A stretch of 64,000 bases of DNA. It comes from Chlamydomonas reinhardtii (Eukaryota > Chlorophyta > Chlorophyceae > Chlamydomonadales > Chlamydomonadaceae). The stretch lies in the NCBI RefSeq assembly GCF_000002595.2, contig NC_057015.1:9600932-9664931 (forward strand), in the 5' to 3' direction. The notes beneath the pieces were generated by a model, which worked only from the letters and a program-made list of their open reading frames with translations, was not told where the DNA came from and did no database searches. Shown here piece after piece: positions 43,808-55,038 of this stretch (positions are counted from its first letter, which is position 1; each line of letters begins with the position of its first letter). A program made the translations under genes and the position numbers.

Positions 43808-45462
43808 ATGACAAAGGAAACTGTGGCCGTGAGGACTCGGGCGCATTCTCGCAGCGATGCTCCTCGGCTGGGCGCCTCCCAAGGCGGCATCGCAAAGGAA
43901 AGTGCGAGCCAGCGAGCCAAGTCGGTCACAGCACGCAACGCGTTGCTGCACGAGCTCACGGGATCTCAGCAGGCCACGGCTTGCCCAGCCCAGGCACGCA
44001 GACAGACCACCCTGTCCTTCCAGCCCGTCAGCCGCGCGGCGGTCAGTGGCTCACAGCAGCCGGAGGCCCCAGGAGTCGCCAGCGCTGCTGCGCAGGATGG
44101 AGCTGCATCGGTCAGCCGCGCGTCGGGATTGCTGCATACGAAGCGGCCCACGAGGCCCGCCCCCCGCACTGGATCGCAGAGTGCCGCTGCACGGCCCGCC
44201 AGCCAGACCGCTGCCGGCCGGGGTGCAGCAGCTGCGGCCAGGCACGTGGCTGTGGCCACTGGCACAGAGGCAGTCGTAGCCGCCTCGCCACCCGGATCGC
44301 CTGACGCAATCTGCTGCTACACGCCCTCGCCTCCACGCGCCTCCGCCGCCCGCGCCGCGCTCACGGCGGCGGCGGGCGCACCTGCCCAATGCCCCCCGCC
44401 TGCGCCAGCCCTGGCGCAGACGTGGGCAGGACAGTCGCAGCAGCCGCAGCAGCAGACGCGGCGGTCGCTACGCACGGCTGCAGACAAGATCCAGGCCTCT
44501 CAGGGCCCAAACGGCGCCGCGTCACAGGTAGCATCATCTTCTAGGCTCAAGCACCGGCCCCTGGCGCCCATCCTGATGCCGCCGCCCTCCCGGACGGCGT
44601 CGCGACCCGGCACGTCCGCGGCCCCTGTGGCAGGGTTGCGGGAGCTGCTGAACGTGCTGATGCCTGCCGGGGCATCCCAGCAGCCAGCGCAACAGCAGCA
44701 GTGGCCGCCGCCTCAGCAGCCGGCATCACAGCAGCAGCAGCAACCCGCCGCGGGCGCTGCAGCAGCGCGGGCGGCGGCAGGCGAGGGTGATGCCGGCGGA
44801 CAGCCAGAGCGCCACACGCGCCGTCGGAAGAAGGCGCCTGCCTCCTCGTCCGCAGCGGCTGCAGCCGTGGCGGCAGTAGCAGCGGGCGCGGTGCCGGCTC
44901 GGCGAGGGCTGCAAGGCGGGCGGGCAGCAGGTCCTGGTCCTGGCAGCGGGGTGGCGGCACCAACCGCGTGCGCAGAGGAGTCCGAAGCGGAGGCCGCGGA
45001 TGATGACGTCGATGATATCATAGTGGACATCACGCCGCCGCCGTCCGCCGCGGGGCCCAACCGCAAAAAAGCCCGGCCGCTCACTGGGGCGGCTGGCGGC
45101 GGCGGCGCGGCTGCTGGCAGCCTGCTCCCGGCAGCCGACCCGCTGGGCTCCCGTCGCGACCGCCAAGACGCGGACGACCAGCGGGGATGGGACCAGTGGG
45201 GATGGGACCAGCAGCGCGCGGCCGAAGCGGGTGCCTGGGCCGCCGCAGGGGACGGCAGTGGAGCGGCAGGAGCAGGGGCATCAGCGGTCGGGCTGCAGGA
45301 GCGGGAGCAGCAGGCGGGGGTCGCACCGGCGGGGGCGGAGACGGCCAGGGGGTGTGCGGCCGAGGTGGAGGAGGCGGAGGCGGAGGCGGATTGGGATCCG
45401 ACGCAGGAGGAGGCGGAGGCACGGCGGCGGCAGCAGCACCGGGCGCAGCAGTGGCAGAATCT

Positions 45463-45498
<36 letters not shown>

Positions 45499-46600
45499 CA
45501 GCCGGTTGCCTAGCGGCGGCAGCGCCCAGGGGGTCGACACGGCTGACTTGGGGTGCGGGGGCGCGAGCCCCCAGGGCCCTGCAGCCTGCGGGGTAGCCAT
45601 GCCAGGGACCATCACGGGACAGCGGCACGGGGCACAAACACCGGTGGCAGCACCTGCACTCGCGCGGGCAGCGGCAGAGGCTGCAGTGACGGTGGCGGCA
45701 GCGGCTGCCGCGCCGTTTGCAGACGACGACGCGTGGATGCACACACAGGGCTGCGGCACTGTGCCGCTGCTGCGTGCGCGTCTGGATGCGGCGGCCGCTG
45801 TTGGAGACGAGGACGACGAGGAGGAAGAGGAGGACGAAGAGGACAAGGCGGGGAAGGAGCAGGGAGCCGTAGACCGAGATGGAGTGGAGGAGGAGACGGT
45901 GCGGGGGGCGGTAGCACAGCCTGCAGTGGCGCTACAGCCCCCGGTGCCAAAGCAAGCCCTGGCACCTCAACCGCCGCCGCCACAACCGCCACGGCCACAG
46001 GCACCACAGCCTTCGGCAGCGATGGCGGCACGCCCCGCAGCGCTGCAATCACGGCCGCAAGCTCCCCCTCCTGTTCCTGCTCCGCAGCCGCCGCCCCCGG
46101 GCGCTGGCCCTGCCGAGCCCACTCTTCCTGTGGCGTCAGCTTCACCTCACGTCCCAGCGCCTCAGACGCACGGCGGCCAGGCTGCGACGCCAGCACCACA
46201 ACAACCTCAACCGCCCCAACAGCCGCAGCAACAGCCGGCGCCGCAGCAGCCGCAGCCAGCAAGCGCTGCAGTCGGGCTGCACACGTCCCGAGGCCCCTGG
46301 CCGCCGCCCAAGCCGCTCTGGATGGTCATTCCCGGCATGCCCAAGCCGCCCTCGCCACCGCCCTCACCTGCTCGGGCCAAGCCGGCCAAGGCACAGCAGC
46401 ACCCGCACCACACAGCTCGGGTGTCACCACACGACAGCTCGGGTGTCACCATCACACCCTCGAGCAACAGCAACAGCAGCAATGCTGCCGTCGCGCCCGC
46501 CCCCGGTCTGGCGGCCGCTCGGGCAGCTGTGCCCCCACCTGCCGCCACTGCCTGCCCGGCCCTGGCGGCTGTCGCGGGCGCTGCTGGGCCACCCGTGCCC

Positions 46601-46633
<33 letters not shown>

Positions 46634-47268
46634 CATGCGGTTTCGGCCGGGACGGCCAGCGGCAGCGCACCTGCCGCGGTCGCAGCCGCAGCGGAGAGTG
46701 CGGCGGCTCCAGCGCTGCGGCTGGCGGAGCAGGGGCAGGGGCGGGAGCAGGGGCGGGGGCCCGAGCCCGCCGCCTGTACGTCTGAGTCCGAGGAGGAGGA
46801 TGACGGGGACTTGATGACTCAGGAGGAGTACGTGGCACTGCTGCGGAGCGCTCTCACCGGAGGCGGCGGAGGCGGAGGCAGGAGCCGCTTCCTCGGTGTA
46901 GGCACGTGGCCGGTACCAGGGTTGGGCCTGGGCTCTGCCGTGCCTGTGCCACCGCAGACCAGTGGTGCACGGCCGGGCGGGGCCGCGGCGGCGGCAGCCG
47001 AGGATGAGGACGCTTGGATGCACACGCAGCGGCCGGCGGCGGCGGCGGCGGCAGCAGCAGCAGCAGCACGGAGCGGGCGTGCCTGGGCGCCGGGCGGGGA
47101 TGCGGGGGAGGAGGACGAGGAGGACGAGGACGACGAGGAGGACGCGGAGCAGGAGGGCTGGCGTGGCGGGGAGCCCTACACGGCTGCAGGGGAGACGACA
47201 GCGCATGGTGCTGGCGGCAGCACCACAGCCGCACCAGGGCCTGCCCCTCCGCAGCGGGACACGGCGGC

Positions 47269-47312
<44 letters not shown>

Positions 47313-48969
47313 GGGCCGGGGCTGCCGCCCCGCATGCCACAGCAGCCGCAGCCGCACCTGCGCCCACCAGCTGCGCCGCAGCTCCTGGAAGGCGGAGCAG
47401 CACCAGCAGCTACAGCCACGGCGGTAGCGCTGCGAGGCCGGGTGCGCCGGTGGTGCGTGTTGTGGACCTGTTCAGTCCGTGTGAGGCCACTCGGGCGGCG
47501 GCGCACGCCACACTGGCTGCCGGCTGGCGCAACCGCGGCGCCGCCGGGGAGGCAGTTGGCCCGCCGCAGCCGCACCCGCACCCGCAGCAGCAGGCGTCCA
47601 AACCACCGCCCCCAGCTGACGCCTGTATGCCGCCGCCGCGAGCTCGGCCGCCGGCTGCGCCTCCTGCGCCTCCTGCGGCACCGCCGCCGCACCCGCAACC
47701 ACCGCCGCCCGTGCCCGCCGCCGCTCCTGTCTGGTGCCCTGGCAGGGCGTCTGATGGCTCCGCCGCCGCCGCCAGCACCACCACCAGCACCACCAGCACC
47801 ACCAGCACGACCAGCACCAGCAGCACCAGCTGCTTCACGGGTGCGCCCGAGTGCAGTCCGCGCTTCTGGGCGGACGTGCCCGACATGTACGAGGTGAGCA
47901 TGCGGCGCTGCTGCAGGAGGCTGCTGTGGATGGGTACGTGTGTGATGTGGTGCTAGAGAGCGCATGGGAAGGAAGGACGCAGGATGCGACGCGTCAAGGC
48001 GCTCGCGTTGTTCACCTTTTGTTGCTTCCCGTCCACCGTGCGCTTAGTTGCATTTAACCCGTGATGCCTTGTGTCGCCAACTAAACCACCACGACCACCA
48101 CCATCTCGCACTGACAACTCCCATCCCTCTCTCCCCCCGTCCGCAGGTGTTCCCCTTCCAGCGGCACGCGCTGCAGCTGGCCGACTGGGCCAACGCCGCG
48201 CCGCCGGCCTGGCTGCGCGCGCTGCAGGCCGCCGCCGCCGCCACCGACTTCCCCTCATTCAGCGACCGCTGGCGCTTCCTGGAGGCGTGGATGGCGGAGC
48301 ACCCCGTGCAGGGACAAGGGGATCAGGGGCAGGGGCAGCAGCATGGCCAGGGGCGGCTAGACCAGCAGCAGCGGCAGCAGCAGCAGCAGCAGCAGCAGCG
48401 GGCCGAAGCAGGGCTCGAGGCGGCGGCGGACGGAGGCTGGGAGGAGGAGGCGCTGCCGGGGCCAGGTGGCGAGGGCCAGGCAGGCGGCGGGGCGGAGGGG
48501 GTGGGGGCCGGTGGGAGGGAGGCGGCGGCGGCGGCGGTGCCGCGGCCCAGGGAGCCGGTGCGGGTGTTTGTGCAGGAGTACCGCCGTGGCGGCGGGCGGC
48601 GGGCGCCGGGTGGTGGTGGTGGCGGTGAGGCGCCGGCCGAGTACTCCCGGCACTTCGTGGTCACGACCTACAAAGTGAGTTGGGGCCTGGTGGGCTTGCG
48701 GGCTCCACGGCAGGGGGTCAGTCAGGACTTGGGAGGGTCAGCATCCACGTCACACTCAGATGTGCGTTGGGTGTGCGGGAGCTCACACCACCGCTCCGCC
48801 CAAAGCCTGCCGCACGACTGGAGTTTGGAAGCCACGCGCTTACCGTACTCGCTACGTGCCGGACTATGGCGCCCACACCCTCACTCAGGCGCTGTGGCGG
48901 CGGTTCCAGAAGCTACAGTCCCTGAACCGCCACTTCTACGAGGTGCGTCTTGTGTGTGTGTGTGTGTGG

Positions 48970-49054
<85 letters not shown>

Positions 49055-50429
49055 CACAAGGAAAACAAAGCCCTCGTGTGCGGCCCACTACCCGTCACCC
49101 TCCACCTGCCTGCCCCACCCACGCCACCCTACCAGGCTTTAGTGCCCGGCTGCCTGCTCCCTCCCTCCCCATCGCTCCCACTCCACCCAGCCCACCCACG
49201 CACCCTCCTCTCTACAGGTCATCCGCGGCGACCGGCCCTGCCACCTGTACTTTGACCTGGAGTACAGCCGCGCCGCCAACCCCACCGCGCCGCCCGGGGA
49301 GCAGCTGGTGGGCAGGCTGNNNNNNNNNNNNNNNNNNNNNNNNNNNNNNNNNNNNNNNNNNNNNNNNNNNNNNNNNNNNNNNNNNNNNNNNNNNNNNNNN
49401 NNNNNNNNNNNNNNNNNNNCCCGGCGGCCCGGCTGCTGGAGGCGCCGCCGGGCTTCCTGGACGGAGTGCCGGTGAGGGGGCAGGTTGCGACACGACGTCG
49501 TGATTGTGGGGGTGTTGGGGGTGGGGTGGGTGGGGGTGGGGGGTGGGGGTGGTGGTGGGGTTGGGCGGTGGGGGTGATGGTGGGGGTGGGGGTGGGGGTG
49601 GTGGGGGTGGTGATGGGGGTGGTGGGGGTGGGGTGGGGGGGTGCAGCTGACGGATGACTATTGACTGTGCGGGGATACCCATTGCATGTCAGCTTCCCAA
49701 CGCCAACCTCACTCCGCCCCCCGCCACACAGTCCATTCGGCAGCTCAACGCGCTGGCGGCCGGGCTGCTGCCCCCACCGGGCGCCCCAGGCGGAGGTGGC
49801 GGTGGCGGTGGTGGCGGCGTATTCCGAGGAGGAGGCGGCGGCGGCGGCCCCACCTGCGAGTCCACCACCGCGCACCCCACCCGGCCCGGCCAGCCGCTGA
49901 AGCTGTCCTGGGCCCAGCAGCCGCCCGAGCTGGCGGTGCGGCCCGAGGAGGAGTGGGAGACGGAGCCGGCGGCGGCGGGAGCTGCAGCGGGCGCGGTAGT
50001 GGTAGCAGCGGCGGCTGCGCCGGAGGCGGCGGTTGAAGCGGCAGGGGCGGGAGTGGGGGCGGCAGGAGCCAAGCAGCAGCAGCAGCAGCAGCAGTTGGAG
50101 GAGCAGGGCGCAGCACCACAGGCCGCGGCTGGTGGGAGCGAGGCGCATGCCGGGGCTGTAGCTGCAGCTGCGCCACTGCAGAGACAGCCCAGCGGCGGCG
50201 GCGGCGGCGGTGGGGGTGGGGGTGGTGAAGGCCCTGGCAGCAGCAGCGGTGCCGCTGCCGGGACTTTAGGCGGCTCCAGGACTGGCGGCGGTGGTGGCGG
50301 CGGTGGTGGCGGTCGCGTGGGTCGTTGGGCCAGTGCGCTACAGCGGCTGGCGGTGGAGGCGGTGCGCTTCGTGGAGGCCATGGGGACGGACCGGGCGCAC
50401 GGGGAGGACTCGCAGGTGCGGCGGGGCGC

Positions 50430-50523
<94 letters not shown>

Positions 50524-50993
50524 AACAACTCGACAGTGTGTGTATGTCATGTGTTAGAAAGGCGACTATGTGTTTGTGTATAGGTGTATAAAAAATGCAC
50601 AAGGGGAAAGGTCGACGCTGTGCATGCGAAGATTGTGTATAGGCGCGCCAGGCCCTTTCGCCCCGACCTCACGCACATCCGTGCCTTCCTCCCTCCTTCC
50701 TGCCTCCTCCCTCCTCGCCCCGCCCGCCTGCCCGCTGCCGCCGTGCCTGGCCGCCAGGTCCGCAGCATGGCCTACTGCGGCGAGGGCGCCTCCGTGTCGT
50801 ACGGCATGATAGGTGCGTGCGAGCCCCTGGGACTGTGAGTGTGTGTGTGCGTATGTGTGCGTATGTGTGCGTATGTGTGCGTATGTGTGTGTGTGTGTGT
50901 GTGTGCGTTTGTCTAGACTTGCCGGCGAGGCCTCCGGGTATGCTGCATACTGGGGCTCACTTGGGCCCACGCCCCCACGACAACCAGACGCTT

Positions 50994-51030
<37 letters not shown>

Positions 51031-52660
51031 GCTCACACACGCTCACACCGGCGCCCCGCTCACACCACCACCCTCCAAGCCCCCTCCTGGCCTCCCCCCC
51101 TGCCCTCCTCCTGCTCCTCCACAACGCCCCAGGCCCCGGCTCCCACTACTGCGACCGCATCGGTCGGCGGCACCGCTCCAACCACGTCTACTTCCTGCTG
51201 GACTTCAGCCGCGGCCGCTACTGCCAGAAGTGCTACGACCCCGACTGCGCGGGTAGGAGGAAGGAGGAGGGAGGGAGGGGTCCACAGAGCGGCGTGAGGG
51301 GCGGACAGGGTGCGGTGGAATGAGGAACGTGGAATGGGGTGCAGCAACCAGCGCTGTACCTGTGTTGTGGGTCGTGTGCGGGCCCATGCTCGCTGTCATG
51401 AGATCAGCCAGCCCGCCAGCCCCACACGTGCAGACAACACGCAATGTCCCCTCCACCGAATGTTCAGGTGTCATACGCACACCGACATACGTCACATGGC
51501 ATGCGCACACAACGCACCCCCTGCCCCACCCCCTGATTGTTCCTCCCCCCCCCCCCCCACACACACACACCCCTGCAGGCTGGCGCTCCGAGTGGTCCGC
51601 GGTGCCGCCCGAGGTGTGGCAGCGCGGCGGCGCACCCGTGGCCACCCTGCCCGCACCCCAGCCGCAGCCGTCTGCCGCTGCGGCGGCGGCGGCGCCAGGA
51701 GCAGCTGCAGGGCCGGGGGCTGAGGCGCCGGCCGGACCCGCGCCAGCAGCGGTGCAAGCGGCAGCGGCGGCGGGGGCGGCGGAACACGCGCTGCCAGCTG
51801 CAGCTGCAGCCGCAGCCGGCCTGCTCGCGCTGCCCGCCCCGCACAGCGGCCCCTCCACCGCCCCAGCCATGGCAGCTGCACTCGCGCCTGCCACTGCAGC
51901 GGGGCAGCCGTCAGCAGGCGGCGTGTCAGCGGCCGCTGCGCTGGCAGGTCCGCCGCCTGCTGCTGCTGCTGCTGCCGCTGCCGCTGCCACACGGCCTCCC
52001 GCGATCCCGCCGCCGCCTGCCGCGCCCGCCCCAGCGCAACCCGCAGTCGCACATGCAGCATCCGGTGCCGGTGGCCCCAGCCACGTGTGGCCTCAGCAGC
52101 AGGGACAACAACAGGGGCAACACCAGCAGCACCAACAGCCGCAGCAGCAGCCACACCTCCAACAACACCTGCAGCACCAACAGCACCAACAGCACCTGCA
52201 GCAGCCGCACCTCCAACAGCCGCAGCAGCAGCCACACCTGCAGCAGCCCCAGCCGCCGCCGCCGCCGCCGCCTGCAGACTCGTACCGGCAGCGGCTGCAG
52301 GCGGCTCAGCTGCAGGTGCTGCAGCGGCAGCGGCCGGCGGGGCTGGACGTGGAGGCGCCGGGCATGGGGTTTGACTTCCGCACACGCATCTGGTTCCAGG
52401 CGGCGCCGGCGGCGGCAGAGATGGTTGCGGCGGCGGGGCCGGCGGTGGCTACGGCTGACAGAGGTAGTGGCGGAGGGGGTGACGGAGGAGGCGGAGGGGG
52501 TGGAGGTGGCGGCAGCACGGCGCAGGCGTCAAGCACTGCGGCAGGGGCAGCGACAGGGCTGGCCGGCGCCCCCGGAGCGCGGGCGGGGGCGGTGGAGGAG
52601 GCAAGAGCAGGGTCGGGCGCGGGCGGGCCGCTTGGTGCGGGTCCTGGCGCCACAACCTGA
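43808..52660 (+). CDS. PRIMPOL: PrimPol (archaeo-eukaryotic primase-polymerase) with 1,362-residue N-terminal extension; assembly gap inside
   Basis: Exons 43808-47893, 48147-48674, 48889-48942, 49218 into the gap (49320-49419), gap to 49471, 49693-50415, 50758-50812, 51133-51252 and 51579-52660. PrimPol repriming restarts stalled forks in nucleus and organelles. Family blocks: FPFQRHALQLADW (like the FHRQAQAF region), HFVVTTYK joined to ALWRRFQKLQSLNRHFYE, then VIRGDRPCHLYFDLEY, whose DLE (residues 1569-1571) is catalytic motif I. The C-terminal UL52-type zinc finger is complete: YCDRIGRRHRSNHVYFLLDF and YCQKCYDPDCAGWRSEW supply Cys, His, Cys, Cys at the spacing of human PrimPol. Catalytic motifs II and III are not visible and probably lie in the gap. 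The first exon is mostly Ala/Gln/Pro tracts with acidic runs; the tail after the zinc finger is about 350 residues of similar sequence. The acceptor near 49693 could instead be after CCACACAG at 49731. Confidence 0.5.
45719..45748 (+). other. Acidic-aromatic motif copy 1 in the PrimPol N-terminus
   Basis: Encodes ADDDAWMHTQ (residues 638-647). Nearly the same sequence recurs at 47000-47029. Confidence 0.5.
47000..47029 (+). other. Acidic-aromatic motif copy 2 in the PrimPol N-terminus
   Basis: Encodes EDEDAWMHTQ (residues 1065-1074), after an Ala-rich tract and before an acidic stretch (GEEDEEDEDDEEDAEQEGW), as in copy 1, where a DEDDEEEEEDEEDK run follows. A looser third version, DDGDLMTQEEY, lies at about 46800-46832. 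Confidence 0.5.
48951..49049. repeat. (GT)n microsatellite in PrimPol intron 3
   Basis: About 49 GT units with one GGTT interruption, starting 8 bases after the donor at 48943. It runs straight into a copy of the GAGCACAAGGAAAAC fragment at 49050. Confidence 0.5.
49049..49068 (-). repeat. Third copy of the GAGCACAAGGAAAAC fragment
   Basis: TAAGAGCACAAGGAAAAC directly abuts the end of the (GT)n array. It lacks one A compared with the copies at 4478 and 27543 and is not bounded by an obvious direct repeat. Confidence 0.5.
49320..49419. other. Assembly gap (100 N) inside PrimPol
   Basis: A run of exactly 100 N, so the true length is unknown. It interrupts the catalytic core just after motif I; the sequence on the right (ARLLEAPPGFLDGVP) is exon-like and ends at a donor at 49472. 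Confidence 0.5.
49500..49645 (+). repeat. G-rich intron tract with many GGG runs
   Basis: About 145 bases made almost only of GGGGGT and GGTGGT units in the PrimPol intron after the gap. The transcript could form stacked G-quadruplexes; such tracts also cause sequencing gaps, and one lies only about 100 bases away. Confidence 0.5.
50432..50522. repeat. (GT)45 microsatellite in a PrimPol intron
   Basis: A pure GT array starting 16 bases after the donor at 50416. Confidence 0.5.
50835..51048. repeat. Complementary GT-rich and CA-rich arrays in one PrimPol intron
   Basis: The intron 50813-51132 has GTGTGTGTGC/GTATGTGTGC repeats at 50835-50908 near the donor and CACACA arrays at 50995-51048 nearer the acceptor. 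The two could pair in the transcript and bring the splice sites together. Confidence 0.5.
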
Positions 52661-53101
52661 GAGACTTTCGCAGTGTGCTCATATGTGTGTGTGGGTGTGG
52701 CGCTGTGGTCACACCGGAGAGGTCGGCACTGCGGACCGCCGCCGCCCATCCGGGCGCCTAGACAACTGCTGCTGCAGGAGGGGCGTTCACCTCCATCCAG
52801 GGGGTGCAGTGAACCAGGGGTGCAGTGAACCAGGGGAGAGTGCCGCCGAGTGGCGTAACGCCCAGTGACGCGGTGTGTCGGGCGCCGTAGCTGTAGCCTG
52901 CAGGGGGTGGGCGTGCCGCCGAGTGGTGGTGCCTGGGGCGGCGCCCGCGCCGTAGTGGCCCGCAGGGGCCGGTCCCTCCAGGTCCCTCGGGCCTCAATCA
53001 AGTACCTTAGTACTTATGCTGGCGAGCTGACAGCAGGTTGAGCAGGGCTAGGACGAGGAGGCAGTCATTGCGGACTGATAAGTTGACAAGAGTGCACAGC
53101 T

Positions 53102-53106
53102 TGTAA
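53102..53106 (+). promoter_or_regulatory. Candidate TGTAA polyadenylation signal of PrimPol
   Basis: TGTAA 441 bases after the PrimPol stop in the context AGCTTGTAATTG. Confidence 0.5.
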
Positions 53107-53324
53107 TTGACCGTTGATGTTTACAACAGCAGCCTGTAGCCACGCGATGTCGTGCCTCGTAACAGCTTGCCAGACAAGTCCTTATCAAGATCTTCATGCT
53201 CTCTATTCGTGCACTATCAAGTCCAGGCCATGTCTCGTACTCATCTTCGACATCCGAAATCTGGGCCACCGCATACGGTAGTTGTTGGTTGAGCACATGG
53301 GGCCTAGCATCCTCCAGCCCCAGC

Positions 53325-53345
53325 ACAACACACACACAAACACAT

Positions 53346-53397
<52 letters not shown>

Positions 53398-53428
53398 ACA
53401 CACACGCACACACACACGCACACACACA
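53325..53428. repeat. (CA)n microsatellite with ATA and CG variants
   Basis: CA repeats with CATATACACATA and CACGCACA interruptions, between the two facing polyadenylation signals. Confidence 0.5.
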
Positions 53429-53445
53429 GTGTCACACACAGAGCA

Positions 53446-53450
53446 TTACA
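53446..53450 (-). promoter_or_regulatory. TGTAA polyadenylation signal of the TPR gene
   Basis: Minus-strand TGTAA about 185 bases after the TPR-protein stop at 53635. Confidence 0.5.
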
Positions 53451-53634
53451 GCCCCGGGCTCAAGAGGTATGCACCGTCACCTCCACCTGCCCACGTTTCC
53501 GCCCCGTGCCCTCGTCGCACATCTTGTCACACGCTATGCTACCCTCATCCGACCAGTTGTCAAACAGTCAAGCCCGCCGATGCCAAGCTATTTCCCGGTA
53601 GGTATCCAGTGCAGCAACAACAAAAACAGCTCCT

Positions 53635-54990
53635 TTACTTGCGGCCGCTGAAGAGGGTGGAGAAGAAGCCGCCGGTGGGCTTCTCGAACCGCTTCATCAG
53701 ACCCTGCGGGCGACAGCGCGTGTGGGGGGCAGTGCGTGCGTACGGTATACATGTGTGTGCGTGTGGGTGGGGAGCGGTGAGGTACATGCAATGCAATGCT
53801 AATACACAGGCAGCAACGGTGAACACCCGCGTGTGGCCATGTGCGCACCAACGGGCGCCACGGGTGGCCGCGCCGCGCACTCCACCGCCCATGGACCCAC
53901 CAACCCCTCATCAGCCCCACAGGCCCCACCCGCCCTCCTCCCTCCCCCTACCTCTCCTCTCCTCCCCCCACCAGCCAACCACTCCTCTCCCCCCCCCCGG
54001 CCCCCCCCTCCCGTCTCCCCCACCACCCGCCGTCACCCCCCCCCCGCCCCCACCTCGAACCGCTCGTCCGCCCTCAGCGGCGCCAGGTCGGGGTCGGAGC
54101 GCAGCTGCGCGAAGTCATCGTAGCCCAGCTCCAGGCAGCCTGGGGTGTGCATATGTGTGTGTGCGTTTGCGTGTGCGTGTGTGAGGGGGGCGGACGCGTG
54201 TGGGGTTGATGCGGGGAATGCATGCTGCCGATTGCAGCCGTTGCAGCCGCGTCAGGGCTGGCGCACGTCCTGGTGCTGCCGCACGGCCCATGAGCTGACC
54301 TGGTCCACTGCCTCCTGCTTCCCCCTACCCCCTCGACCCTGTGCCCCGCCGTGCAGCCCCCCCCCCCCCGACTCCCTGCCTTACCCCTTAGCTTCCCTAC
54401 GCCCATTCAGCTTCCCCCTCCTCTACCCCCTCCTCCACCGCCCCCCCCTCCCTCNNNNNNNNNNNNNNNNNNNNNNNNNNNNNNNNNNNNNNNNNNNNNN
54501 NNNNNNNNNNNNNNNNNNNNNNNNNNNNNNNNNNNNNNNNNNNNNNNNNNNNNNCAGCCCGTTGCGTGTGTCTCCCAGCTGCGCCTGGCAGCAAGCGATG
54601 TTGAACAGCGCGGCGGAGCGCTCGCCGTCGCTGATCAGGCGGGGCTTGTCGCTGGCGGGTGGGCGGGTGGGTGAGCGGTGCGAATGGTGGCAGTCAGGAG
54701 AGGTACTGGGGCACAGGCCATGGCACCTCCCAGCCAGATACACACTTGAGCACCGCCCTTCCCCTCACTCCAAACACGCCTCCCGCCACCGCGGCCCCTG
54801 CACCCAATCCCCCAAGCCCCGACCCCCCCAAACCCCCACCGCCTCACCGGTAGCGCTTGAGTCCGGTGCCGGGCAGTGTGAGCGCCTTCTCGTACACCGA
54901 CAGAGCCTCCTGCCACCTGGGGCAGCAGGGGCGGGGCGGGGTGGAGCATGTGCGGGTGCGTGTGGTCACATGCGCCAGGCATCCAGAGCC

Positions 54991-55038
<48 letters not shown>

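Larger units (their letters stand above)
52661..53634. other. Convergent spacer after PrimPol
   Basis: Holds a 16-bp tandem repeat GGGGTGCAGTGAACCA (52799-52831), a repeated GTGCCGCCGAGTGG (about 52840 and 52912), a TGTAA for PrimPol (53102-53106), a (CA)n array (53325-53428) and a minus-strand TGTAA (53446-53450) for the TPR gene. Confidence 0.5.

Noticed and set aside
44000-44040. PIP box (QTTLSFQP) in the PrimPol N-terminus
   Set aside because: The spacing to the aromatic pair is one residue short and only one aromatic is present.
46424-47965. 513-codon antisense frame opposite PrimPol exon 1
   Set aside because: Made of Cys, Arg and Pro runs complementary to CAG and GCG tracts; it has no splice or family support.
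48640-48674. SRHF in PrimPol exon 2 as catalytic motif II (SxH)
   Set aside because: It precedes motif I and aligns with the IYLVTTYAEFW region of human PrimPol; the true SxH motif follows motif I in this family.
48760-48888. Upstream extension of the PrimPol exon encoding RYVPDYGAHTLTQ
   Set aside because: No acceptor gives the right phase at its start; the acceptor at 48888 joins HFVVTTYK to ALWRRFQKLQ, as in the family.
53325-53428. Telomere-like or centromeric repeat
   Set aside because: It is a plain (CA)n array; the volvocine telomere repeat TTTTAGGG is not present in the window.
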